From the NCBI GenBank assembly GCA_029204225.1, contig CM055111.1, forward strand, positions 28,352,340 through 28,416,339: a stretch of 64,000 nt of DNA. Direction: 5' to 3'. The stretch comes from Diphasiastrum complanatum (lineage: Eukaryota; Streptophyta; Lycopodiopsida; Lycopodiales; Lycopodiaceae). The notes under the pieces are model-generated. The model saw only the letters and a list, made by a program, of their open reading frames with translations. It searched no databases and was not told the origin of the DNA. The translations under genes were made by a program, and so were the position numbers. This document shows, piece after piece, positions 44,097-55,816 of this stretch (the stretch's first letter is position 1; the number at the start of each line of letters is the position of its first letter).

Positions 44097-46589
44097 ATGT
44101 TCAGAGAAGTTTCAATCTAGTTCATCAAAGACAAAAAGGTGGATGCAAAACTTCTTCATTATAAGCATACCAAGAAGCATTTCTAAGAATATCAAGAAGC
44201 ACCCCAACCTAAGCTAAGCAACAATCCCACAAGTTGATGAAATACCAAAAGGCGTTATAACGTAAGCTAATATATTTTACTTTTTTGGAGGAAGATATTG
44301 TTTAACGAAGATGTATTAAGACTAGTGAATGAAATTGAGAATTAAAGCTTTTGTATAACCTTCATGATTATTTGCACAACAATGTGAATTTGTCTTTGTA
44401 ATTGATATCAATAGAACCCAAGTAATTGCTAGCATTTACTGCAACATTTTCAAAGATTGTGACAACTATAGTTTAGCAATAAGCATTGCAAGTTGGATAC
44501 GTAATTAAGGCATGTTATCGGAAGGATGTATATGATCGTGATAAATTATATGCATGTAGTAAATTTGGTCAGTATCAAACGAAGTGATGAGATTAGTTGG
44601 CCTGATTAATTCTTCAATGATGTTGTCATAAGGTATTGTAGGACAAGTCTTAAAAAAAGTTTGATTGATCATTCTTTATCAAACAAATAGAGAATTCAAT
44701 AGGAAACTAGATGTGGTGAGAATTCAATAGGAAGCTAGATGTAAGAATAGCATTCATTGGAATAGGTTGGAAGTTTGTGATGGTCATGTTTTATATTCAG
44801 CTTCTACTTTTTCTTTCTTGTGATAATGAGATATACAAGCTAGACATAGAGATTTGTAATTACTTACATCAAAGCTTTGCCACAAATATAGCCATTCCCA
44901 ATCTTAAAAAGGGCTAAAGGTAAGAACAAGCCAACAATGAAGACTAACAAAGATAGAGATAACAAAGTCATAGTCAAAAAATACCTTAACACCTACATGC
45001 AATTTCAATATCGCATTATTGTTGCCTCCCAAATATTCATCGAGGTTGCAATCAATACATACTCTTATTGAACTTCTCCAGAACTCGAGGACTAGTAGAC
45101 CACGTGAGAATATAGACTTTTGTTCACCACTCACATGCTTTTACTCTTCCATGAAAGGTGCATAATTTCATGAGTTTCTCTTAGAATGTCAAATGTTTTG
45201 CCAGATTCTTGGCAATTATCAAAGTATTGCGACGAAGAAGCTCTGAGTCATCAATAGATTTTAGAACATGGCATAGCATATCTTATTGTTCATGTAGATC
45301 TCTAAACAACGTTGAGTGAAAAAAAACAACAAAATACTTGTTGAACATGATGTTGTGTTCATGTTCGACTATTGAAGTACCTATTCATCGTATGTGCGTA
45401 TCATTATCACCATAAAAGAATGGGCTTAATTTTGTATTCATTAAAGTACATCTGAAATAAGTATTGTGTAAAGGATTTTGTTAGATTGACAGAAATTCTT
45501 GAGATAGTCAAAACGTGCACTTTTAGATGTGTTTCTTATAGCTCCTATTAATTGAAAAGACATCCTTTTCGAAGTGTTACAATTCAAGAACCATAATGTG
45601 TGTCCACCCTGTACTTAGTCTTAACACTAGGCTTGCAGAAAAACAAGCCCCCTATTTTCTTGACTTTTTGCTACAGACATTATGATAACAATGAATTCAC
45701 ATTCTTTTGTGTTGCTTGTTATGCCTTGCATTGTAGCCTCATGCTGTCTTACTTTGTAACATAAAGTTACTACATTTGTTGTCTCTGTTTGAACAATATA
45801 TCATTCACATCAATCATGTGTAACCTATATTAACCACAAATAGGCATAGCCGGCTTAGAAACTTGCATGCACCAAAGTCTCGACCACAACTCTAGCTTGT
45901 GCCCTCTTGGATGCAGAAACCACTCTTCTCTAACTCAGCTACAATGAGAGGCATGTACTCATGAAATTGAGGAATTGGGTGAGGAATTGTGTAACATACA
46001 AAATCAACAATGTGCACTCAACACTTCAGGTGTAATTTGTATGTTTTTCACACCAGTAGAAACTATTACATCATGTCATTTACCAAATTGTTGTAATAAG
46101 TTCCAAAAAGAAATTTGCAAACACGTACAAGCTAAAGCATTTTAGCACAAAACTTTAAGCTATACGTTTCTAAATTAATTCAGGCACTTCCAGAGGAAAA
46201 GTAGGAACAATATGCCCTTTCATCTTATATGCAGTCCCAGAGCAAAAAAACTTTCAAATTGAGTTTCAAATATGTCCCAGTAATTCTTTAAGTGGAACAT
46301 CTTCTAAAGCCTGAAATTGTTCTAGCCCCAAGTTTTCTGGGAGACTTTCAATATGCATTTAGCTCATTGTCCCATCTCATGTAAGCATGATACAAATCCA
46401 AGGGAACAAAATTCTAACCAATTATGGCTATGAAGTTTCAAATGAAAGAAGTATAAAGCCCATTTGATAGGCTGGCTATTCAAATGGCCCGAAGTACAAA
46501 TTTCCACTTAAGAAACATTTATAAGATTTTTTTATGAGTTTGAAGGGCCAACTTTTCAGTCTAACTTTATGAAGTCCAAATGTCCCCCA
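44097..46589. other. AT-rich sequence without a recognisable gene
   Basis: No copia, gypsy, LINE or transposase motif was seen on either strand. Open frames are short and show no domain. One minus-strand frame at 44,904-45,134 has a possible splice donor after its open part but no homology I can name. Confidence 0.6.
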
Positions 46590-46690
46590 ACAAGTGGCAT
46601 CCGGGTGAAGACCTCCTTTGCTCTCCTTAAGGTCAGGAGTTCGACTCCAGTCATGTGCATAAATGGGACATACAAGAGGAAAAACTACTG
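46590..46690 (+). repeat. Probable tRNA-derived SINE head, copy 1
   Basis: A polymerase III A-box-like TGGCATCCGGG (46,595-46,605) is followed 32 bases later by a B box AGTTCGACTCC (46,638-46,648; consensus GGTTCGANNCC). The sequence downstream (GGGACATACAAG) recurs after copy 2 at 48,014. No full tRNA fold was found, so a SINE head is more likely than a tRNA gene. Confidence 0.5.
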
Positions 46691-46916
46691 AATGCAGCTT
46701 CTTACAAAAGACTTTGTCTTAATGAGAGAAAACATAAAAGCCTATCAAAGTAATGATATCTAGTTATGTCAATCATTTGCTGTATTATGGGATGTCACAA
46801 GTCATAGTTGATAGTTCCAAATCTAAAATGCTTTTTTTTTTTTAGGAAACATGATGTTCATGTATGACCATAAATTTTCACCAGCAAAGGAACTCTTCAA
46901 ATAAGAGCAGAGATAA

Positions 46917-46991
46917 ACCCCTGAACAGGTGAAGGTATCTGTGTGCTCCACATTTGCAACCCCTGAACATTTGAAGGTATCTCTGTGCTCC
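46917..46991. repeat. Two-copy tandem repeat, 42 bp period
   Basis: ACCCCTGAACAGGTGAAGG... (46,917-46,949) and ACCCCTGAACATTTGAAGG... (46,959-46,991) share 30 of 33 positions. Confidence 0.75.
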
Positions 46992-47363
46992 TCAACCAAC
47001 ATGTCACTTCTACAGAATTGTTAACGAGTCTGCAAACTTTTGGTGCAGATTCAACATTGAAGCAAAGTACAACACCTTAGCCATGAGACCAGATTTCCTG
47101 GAGGATAAAGGTTTACATGATTAAAAAAAGGGACATCCTAATAGTACGCATAACAACCACAATGTGCTAAAGCATTTGATGAAACAAGACAAATGGCACA
47201 TGCTCCAATGCAAGAGAATCAAAACATTGCATCTGGTCTCTGACGATCATCACTGCACAAACTACTTATGAATAAACCTTTAACCATATTGTCAAATATT
47301 TTCCAGGTGGCATCTTGGCATAAGCTAGCAGCAAGAATTAAGGGTATAAAAGACATGTACCAT

Positions 47364-50300
47364 TTATCTGCAATAGATAACTTGATCTATTTGCGGTGGT
47401 ATTGGCTTGATCTCACTACCCAGCTCCTGTTCAATCCTATACCTGAAAAATTGATGATGGCCCTTTCACATAATCAAAAGCTTTTACAGTAGATCGCTAT
47501 GGTTCTCTGCATACATGCTACCTTCACCAGATAAATGGACCATTTCCAGCAGTCATAATCCATACAAAATCATATCATGACAGAGGCAATCATATTTTCA
47601 TGATATTGATAATAGCATTTACACACAAACAAATTACAAGGGTAAGTTTTGTAGTCTTTGGCCAAGTTCTAGAGTACTCATTAGACCATGTAATTTATTC
47701 CTATTGATGAGAATGGGCATGCATAGAAGTGCCCTGCATCTAAACAATGACTTCACATATACTGAAACACAACTCTTACAAGTTGAAGCGGTCCTCATAA
47801 GTGATCAAATTGACAGCAAGACCAAGATGACCGAATCTCCCAGACCTCCCAACCTGCCAGGTGGAAATTTTGAAGACTATAAGGATGGCACACATAAGAT
47901 AAGCAATGATACTGAGTTTACTAGCTAAAGCAAAAAAGTTTTCTAAATAAAGGACTAGCTAACAGCTCCTTTCCTCACCTTGAGATCTGGAGTTTAAATT
48001 CTGTCAGGTACACATGGACATACAAGCTAAAAAAAGTACTTAGTTAGATGCACAAATGCAAAATCCAAGGATCAGTGGCATGCATCATAAGACATGGCAG
48101 AAAACACATTCAACCCTTGCAAACAATTTCTATGAGAGTGGCCACATTTTCTGCCAGTATTCTAGATGGCCCTAATTCCACACTATTAGCCAGCCTCCTT
48201 ATCATAAATTTGCTCAGTCACATATCTTCCTTTTCTTGTAAATCCTTGTACAAGCACTAATTTTGTGGAAACAGACATTGAGCCATTAATACACGCACTT
48301 GGCAAAGCTATCAAGACGCACAAGCACTACATTATCAACTTCGAGTGCATTCCCAGTAAAATGTGCTAACTGAAGGACCTGATATATGTGCATCTATTGC
48401 TTTTCTCCTCTTCCTCAAGCATCCAATGATATCTCTTTCTTGCAACGAAATCTAACAACTTACTTGAACGCTCAATAATGCCTTGAGATTTTCAGCACCA
48501 ATAATCAACCACATCCAAAAAGTGATAGGCAACTTTCTCAATCCAATATACTTCATCATGTGATGATCCTTAGTTCAGAATAAATTCCCCATTGATTAAA
48601 CCGCTGGTCCAAAAAACCAACGGTCCTCTCTAAGTTGGTTGTGTAGTCCTTGAATTTTGGGGAGCTTCATGGTTTATCTTCATCAAAATATGCTCTCAAA
48701 AAGCATATGAAATCTAACCAATTACTTGGAAACTTGGTAATGCCTTGCCATTTTCAGCACCGTACGTAAAAAAGATTTTGATTAGACTTGGAAAAACTTG
48801 CATTCCTATCATTCTTATACTTCCTCAATCTGCAAAGAATAGATATAGACTCGTTCATTGACTAGTTCATTGAGAGATGAGCAAAGCTTCACTCAAAAGG
48901 AGAGGGGATCTAACTTGTGTGGAGGAGAAGCTCATGGTGATTTATTTCGACATTGAGTGGTTTTGAAAAGCATTTGGTTTTCGAACTAGAATATGACGGA
49001 AACCAGCTTGCAGATCAAGGGTATTTGAAGATGTTTCGTCATTAACCTTTCTGGGTAAAACCTCCTTACATGTGTAAAGTGTAGGTGCTTCTGCTAGTGT
49101 GAAGGCCATCCTACTCCTGTTTGCTGGTGATCATCGATTCCTTGGCTGAAAAAGTCATTTCCTACAGGCTAAGATTTACTGTTCCTAGCGCATCAAGAGT
49201 CACATCTACTGGAGCTATGCATTTACCAACTAGGCCTTCAAAGAATGGAACAGATAGCAAGATAGAGATCAAGGAACAGACAAAAACTTTCAAGTTTCAG
49301 AGTTGACAAAGATTGGTGAAATTTAAATTTTTCTTTGATATCCATTCATTTTCAAATGTATGTGCTTTAAATGCTTGCATGCAAGACTTACTTCTAGTCA
49401 CTCAAGCATGATTTAAAGATATAGAATGATTTCACAGCAGATTACTAGCAGCATGGCTTGGATGCACTGTTGATTGACTTGTGTAGTCTTCGGTCTGAAG
49501 GCAGTATTACCCCCTTGAACAAAGAGTTACAATAATTACTTTAGCAATTAAAGCCTCTTTAAGGCAAAATCCAATTTATTTGCCCCTGAATGTGATGTCT
49601 GGCGTAGTTGCAGCCGATGATCCAGGATTTTGTCCCGGAGCAGTATCCTTTTTTTTGCAAAATGGGTGTCAAATTATAACTTTGATTATGAGGAATTTAA
49701 CGTGCCATGTTTCACATTTTTTATGCATTGCAGGGTCTTTTTTATTTCAAATTCTATGTGATTTAGGGTCATATTTTGGCCAGATACTGCAGGGTCATGT
49801 TTTGGCAAGAAATGGGAAGCATAGCCAAACCTCATTATGCAACTTGTATGAAACCAAAAAAGCTGGAGAGGAACTTCCACATGAAACCCAGCTAGGGGAT
49901 GCCAAAAGAGTGGGTAAAGAAACCTAGCATTCTCTTGATGAGTTATTGTCAGTTTTCCCATTTGTCTCTGATATTGGCGATCCAAGGAATCTCAAGAATG
50001 GAATATAACAATTGTTGCTGGAGGATTAGGGTTTAAGGCTTCTGATGATCTTTGAGACATTGATGTAAGTCGAAACAAAGCATCGTATCTTGCTTTCGAA
50101 TTGAAGAAAGCCATAAAACACAACATAAACATCCCATTGAAACATAATCTGGAAAAAGGCATGAGTACGCAAATATGACAATATATAAGGTCGGGCCATC
50201 AGGCACCCTAAATCCTAAAACAGGGGGAAAAAACAACCCATCTGCAAGTTTCAAAAAATTGCAAATTTTTTAAGCGATCCAAACGGGTATGGTGCCTAGT

Positions 50301-52551
50301 AACGGACATAGCACAGGAACAAATATTGAGCTCCCAATAATTCTCCAAGCGGTGAGGCTACATGTTCTTTCCTCAAAACATGGTTCTGAGACACCTTTCC
50401 CACCTAAAAAATGTGAACCACTAATCAATAACATACTCTGACTATTAAGATTTCAAAATTCAATAGGCGTAAATCTACCTTCAGACAACCTCAAAAGAAA
50501 CATTTTTCAATTCTTTTGAACACTTCAAACTGCTCTATGATCTCAGTTTTGTGCAAAACATCCTCTTCCCATGGAGAACGTCAAACAGAATAAATGTTAG
50601 AGAAATAGAGCTCAAAGGAAGACTAAGACACTATGCAGGAAGAACGAATGCAACCTGCAGGGAACTTGACAAGACACTGAACAAGTTCGGGCAAGTTCAT
50701 GCGATAAGAAGGAAAATTGGGATCCTATAAAGGCCACAAGTGGCTAGAAAAGACAATTCTGGTTTCCTGCAAAGGAAACACATTTGCAAGTTTTATGCTG
50801 CTCGTGTTTACTGAAACAGCACTTCCCAAGAGGGGAGAAAGTGTATCCCCACTAGGAAAACTTCATTGGCTTGTGAATGCTAGGTTCTTTGCTTATTTCA
50901 GTCGCTACCAAGATCTCAGATTTATAATGTAGACGAGTGTCACAACAGCACAAACTGGTGGTTTCCATCATGTTTTGCGACGTAAAATCGCAGAAAAATC
51001 TTGTCACATTTTGGGATGTTGGAGGATCTGACGAAAACCATGTAAGAAAATCTGTCGGAAAGGTTCCATCGGAATTTGACGCGTCAGAATCCGACGGATC
51101 TAGGGTTCCAACAATCGGCTTGCCGCCGGATTGAAATTCGAAATGTGCCGTGGGATACCGACACCTGTCAGTTTCCAACATCAACGTGGACCATGACGTG
51201 GATGTCGGAAGACGACGTCCACGTGTAACCTTGGCAAAAAATATCAGGATGTCGGAATCCGACGAATATTTACCAATGTCAGAATCCGACACTGTTGTAG
51301 CTTTTCGACGGACAGATATTGCAAGTTTGGAGTCTCCAACTACAATCCAGAAGAAACAAAGTCTGGCAAGGTTCACAGATTTCAACATCAGAAATGTAAC
51401 TGTACGACTTTGATGCATCCAGCCTCAATCGGTCATACGCAAATAGGAAGCTTTCTTGTATTCACCTATTGTGATACCTGCCAGCATTAGATGTACATGC
51501 ACGTCTTATAGAGTTATCCTATTCTAAGTTTGTCTGAACATACTAGTATGCAACCTTAAAGTAGAGAGCTCTCATTAGTACAAGGTCATATCCAGTGAAA
51601 AACAACCCCAAGAGCAATTCAATTACAAGAATGATATAATAACTGAGCTTCAAAAGAGCTATATAACAGTGAGTCCATTTGATAACTGAAGGAAAGAGCC
51701 AGTCTAACATATAAGAGGTGTTTTCCTCTCACATGCAAATGAGTTCACACAAATCATATGATTAGTTGATATCCTCACCCGGTGGAGGTAGGTCTCTGAG
51801 TTCTTTGGAAAGTCAAAATTGATAACTACATTCACAGCTTGTATGTCAATTCCCCTGGTGAAAAGATCTGCCAATGCAACAGCCCTTCTACGTTAGCTTC
51901 AACCTGGAATGGTAAGAGATCCTGGAAAGATCAGCATCTATACAATATGAGATCCTGGAAGATTTGATTGAGCTTTGAGCATAATCATACCTGAAGAAAC
52001 GAGGTTTCTACAAGCACCATTTTTGAAGTCATGAAAGACTCTACTCCGATGAGACTGAAGCATCTTCGCATGTATGTAAAAACAAGAATAGCCAAGCTCT
52101 GTAATTTTCTTGGCTAGGAGCTCAACTCGATTGACTGAATTGCAAAATATGATTGATTGGTTGATTTGTAGCTGCAGAAAAATGTTCAAAGACTTTCTGT
52201 TTATTAACAAATGCTAAAGTACCAATAACAAATACCAGGTATATTAGAACTCTCAGGCCACAACGCTGAACCTTGTCTATAGCAAACATTTGGCCTTACC
52301 TTTGAAAAAAGTGTATTTAGGCAGTGGACTTTTTGTTTCTCCTCGACAAAAGCATAATATTGTGTAATGCCTTTGAGCGTCAGCTCATCCATGAGGTTGA
52401 TAACATAGGGCTTTCGAAGAAATCTATCTTTGAAAGACTTCACTGTTACAGGAAATGTTGCTGAAAACAGCAAAACTTGTCGATTTCGAGGCAGATAACC
52501 AATGAGCCGCTCAACCAGAGGCCGAAACTCTGGAGAGAGAAGCTTATCTGC
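47364..52551 (-). CDS. DHH1/DDX6-type DEAD-box RNA helicase, last five exons (RH6/RH8/RH12 class)
   Basis: Five exons with GT-AG borders and compatible phases: 52,551-52,300; 52,171-51,991; 51,867-51,779; 47,853-47,780; 47,442-47,364 (stop TAA at 47,364-47,366). The first starts at ADKLLS, just after the DEAD box (the intron splits DE/ADKLL), and holds motif III SATFPVT. The next carry [17 protein letters not shown] (motif IV), TRGIDI (V) and VGRSGRFGH (VI), ending [11 protein letters not shown] and IYCR. This matches the plant DHH1 homologues, cytoplasmic ATP-dependent helicases of P-bodies involved in mRNA decapping and translational repression. No stop or shift is seen. The 3,925 bp intron is large. 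Exons for the N-terminal half were not found up to 64,000. Confidence 0.9.
47951..48030 (+). repeat. Probable tRNA-derived SINE head, copy 2 (in the long helicase intron)
   Basis: CTCCTTTCCTCACCTTGAG, GGAGTTTAAATTCTGTCAGGT and GGACATACAAG align with copy 1 at 46,611-46,675. The B box is degenerate. It lies in the 3.9 kb intron on the strand opposite to the gene. Confidence 0.45.
48031..51778. other. Remainder of the long helicase intron
   Basis: No gene or transposon domain was recognised. Short open frames at 49,580-49,985, 50,717-50,932 and 50,852-51,418 have no motif. A CpG-richer stretch with palindromes occupies 51,040-51,300. Confidence 0.6.
51084..51290. repeat. Repeated GTC(G/A)GAATCCGAC palindromes in the intron
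   Basis: TCAGAATCCGAC (51,084-51,095), GTCGGAATCCGAC (51,251-51,263) and GTCAGAATCCGAC (51,278-51,290), with GTCGGA words nearby at 51,054 and 51,207. GTCGGAATCCGAC is a perfect palindrome except for its centre base. The base composition differs from the surrounding AT-rich intron. Confidence 0.6.
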
Positions 52552-54676
52552 CTGATTAACCAATATATATATATATGTCAGATGATTTATAGAGACCAAT
52601 GAACACTATAAAACGATATTTATTAACACAAATCAATGATTGTTAGGATATCTTGCAACTGTATTAAGCAATGGAAAACATTTGCAGCACTCACAAAATG
52701 TCTCGGAAAGATAGGAACCAACATGACAATTCCAGAAGAACTCTTAAATTAGAATTTGCACATTTCTAGCACTAGACGGGTTTAAATGGTCAAGACAATG
52801 TGAAGTGCTTGATTGGAATAAGTAACCATACTGAATAATGGTACTAAAGTACTAATGGAAAAACATTTTATGTCAGGGTCATTGAAAGTGTAAACCCAAG
52901 ACTGCAAGCATAAGAGTGGTAGATGTGTTGGAGTTTTGAACGATTTCTTAGAATGCAAGCTTGAACGCAGCTGTCCTTTGAGTAAATGCCAAAAGTCGGA
53001 AATTTAAATGTTGACACATTTTTAAGAATCATATCAATCATCAATCATCAAGGTTCAGAATCCAGATTTTTGGTACTAAAAGTTGAAACCTGACAACTAA
53101 ACAATGTAAATGTTAAAATTAAAACTTGTGACTACAATTTACTTGGAAATTCAAACATCCACATTCATAAAAACTGATTAGCAATATAACTTAAAATATG
53201 TCAAGACTCAATATCAAATCAAAATGACTCAATGATGTCACATAATAATGACTCAAACTGATGATAGCAGATACATCACACGTAGGCTCATAGCTCCCAG
53301 AGGTGACAAGTGGTAAGTCAAAGCCTAAAAGTGTCAAAACATACCTTCATCATCCTACAATTGATAATGCCTCTAGAGTTTAGGACTGAACCCTGTATAC
53401 GAATATAGAACTACATGACTCTGCTGCCTAGAAGATGATGGCCTCTGCCTCTGACTAGCACGTGTCTCCAAACTCTCATCAATGTCATCCCCATCCTCAT
53501 CATCATCATCTACCTCTTAGAATCAGGTTTATCCTCAGTCTCTATTTATGTGGAAGTGTTGGCGGAATCATCATCCTCTAATCTCTAAAAAAAATTGAGA
53601 TAGTCTTCTTTCGTGTTCATAAACAAGTGGCAATCTCAGTTTATTTTGACTTTTTCTATTGTATTAATTCAGTCATAGTCAGCTGGGACATTTATCAGGC
53701 CTCTACCAGTTTTATTATTTTTCATCATTTTACTTTTTGCTTCTTTTCCACTATTATACAATCAAGAACACAAAAAAGTAGTTTTTACAGCTTACAACCC
53801 AATTCTTTTACAATTCATTGTTTGTTGCAGTTTAATCATGACCTATCTTTGCAGGACTACTTGAGTTCAACATCTCTACCACAGCCATCAACATCCATAA
53901 TGAATGGGACCAAAAGTAGTATCGTTACTCTACCTACATGTCATTCTGAAAGATCCCGCACACACTGTCACTATGCCATCACCTGACAGACTCTTATACT
54001 CGTTATGAACTACTAGGACCAATATTGACCAAAATTCAAGTACAATCCAACAGTATGACCCATTTGGTCAAGTTATGATTTGTTTTCTGACATAACTACA
54101 GTCTAGCCCAGTTTCAAATCCAGGGCCTCTAGTTTTGAGCCATCTAATCTGGCTGTTAGACGAGTAAAATGACTCCACACTACCTCCCAAGCCCATAATG
54201 GTTAAGTTAGGGTGGAATGCCAATACTCCAAAGTTGGTTAGAAAAACTAGTTTGGGGAAATTGGCCTAGCATGAGTACTGACCCTAGAGTTTCATCTCGG
54301 CGAGCACAATATACAATGCTATCACTCTGTATGTATCACTTAATATGATTTCATAGAGACAGGTAAAACAAATCTTGGCAAAGGTCTATGCACAGGTTGT
54401 CAATACAACTCATTTGCAACTCATTTGACTGCGGCATAGATAGGAATTTTGTTGCTACTACCTGCCATTATATTCGTAAGTAATGAGAAGTAGCATATGT
54501 AAGAGATACTTTTTTTATCTATGAATGGTATTTTTAGTGTCTGAATAATCTATTTAAGGCAGCCCAATGTCATCCTCTATTCTTCACTTATTTAAAACAA
54601 CTTAAAATTCTTTTCAAAAATAAGTATTCCAACAAAAAAAATAGGTCACGTTCTGAAACAAAATGCATTCAGAGTC
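52552..54676. other. Upstream intron or intergenic sequence with a decayed acidic coding trace
   Basis: No helicase exon was recognised. On the minus strand at about 53,430-53,600 a readable acidic stretch (EVDDDDEDGDDIDESLETRA, after EDDDSANTS and an in-frame stop) resembles the acidic tails of hAT transposases, but with stops and no domain. (TA)n at 52,563-52,576 is short. Confidence 0.4.
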
Positions 54677-54780
54677 CCATAGATGCAGCGCGATTCTGAA
54701 TCGCGATTCAGAATCACGATCAGAATCGCGATCCCGATTCGCGATTCGGGATTTTCCCAGAATCATGGAGAATCGATTTT
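54677..54780. repeat. Left hAT end: TIR and subterminal palindromes
   Basis: After the TIR come GATTCTGAATCGCGATTC, AGAATCGCGATC and GATTCGCGATTCGGG, all built from the GATTC/GAATC pair with CGCG centres. Such dense subterminal sites are where hAT transposases typically bind. Confidence 0.75.
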
Positions 54781-55124
54781 TTTTTTTGAAATTTTTTTAG
54801 GCAATATGGTAATCAGATGAAAGCTCTGATCGAGGGGATTATGATTGTGTAGTTTGCTGACTGTTTCAGGTGCAGGATGGTCCCTTTTAGATGTATTAAC
54901 TCCTAGGTTTACAACTTTACGCTATAGCTGCATCCAATATAAAAAAAAAAAAAAAAAAAAACACATTGGGGCATTCCCAATGAACATAGCAGGAATCTCC
55001 CTTTCTCTGATTCTCCCTCTCTCTATGATCACAACAAACGGAACTAAAACGATGCTGAACAAAAACCCAGCTGAATCAATCTGAACTTTAGCCTTAAAAT
55101 GAAACATTTTTTGACAAAACAACC

Positions 55125-55128
<4 letters not shown>

Positions 55129-55207
<79 letters not shown>
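55129..55207. repeat. (TC)n microsatellite inside the hAT element
   Basis: About 39 TC units. The arginine-glutamate ORF that spans it on the minus strand is an artefact. An A20 run lies at 54,941-54,960. Confidence 0.95.
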
Positions 55208-55209
<2 letters not shown>

Positions 55210-55816
55210 ACCCATAAATCATAAACCATAAAACCGAAGTTATTGAACTAAAACCACAAAGAACAATACAAAATCACGACAATGCTGTGAATAGGATCAT
55301 CATAATATATAATATCGGGCCACATGGCACCAAAAAGGGGTACAATGATGTTCCATGAACGTAATGAAAACTATACAACTAAGGCTCGTCAGAGTCATGG
55401 TAGGATAAATCATCCGAATCTGTGCCTCACTGCAGGTCCCATGGGTCCGCAGATGAATCGGAACTAGAGGGAGCCATATGTCATGGTGTGACCCTGGCTC
55501 TGCTGCGTGCTCTGCCTCTAGACCACCCCCCTCCCCCTGCCTCTGCCTCTGCCTCTCTCCCCTCCTCTGGCCCCCATCTGGCTGCCCCCAGCCCTGTGTC
55601 TACTCCGTCGTGCCTGTGTGTCAGGTGGCTGTGACCCTACGCCCTGGGATGGCCCTACCCACTGTGATGATGCCTGGCCAACGGCTGCCTATGATGCTCC
55701 ACTCCTGTCTACAAAAAGAGTACTCAGCCCCCCCCTCCCAGAACCTCTAGGTCTCCCCCTAAGACTACGTGCAGGAATCTGTCTCCGCATCAGGGTCCAC
55801 CAGCAGGTCAGCCAGG

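Noticed and set aside
44904-45134. Minus-strand 76-codon frame with a possible splice donor
   Set aside because: No recognisable homology, and no matching acceptor or neighbouring exon was found.
46630-46650. tRNA gene suggested by GAGTTCGACTCC
   Set aside because: No acceptor or anticodon stem could be paired; a SINE head fits better.
49580-49985. Overlapping open frames of 99-115 codons on both strands
   Set aside because: No motif, no splice context and no support from neighbours inside the helicase intron.
50852-51418. 188-codon minus-strand frame across the palindromic island
   Set aside because: Open frames exist on both strands here and no domain is visible; composition effect is more likely.
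53343-53400. Minus-strand stretch (GSVLN...RGIINCRMMK followed by GTATG) resembling the helicase exon before ADKLL
   Set aside because: It would need three internal deletions to match, and its donor phase does not join the next exon. Chance or a decayed copy cannot be told apart, so it is not called an exon.
54922-55215. Arginine-glutamate repeat ORF
   Set aside because: Direct translation of the (TC)n microsatellite.
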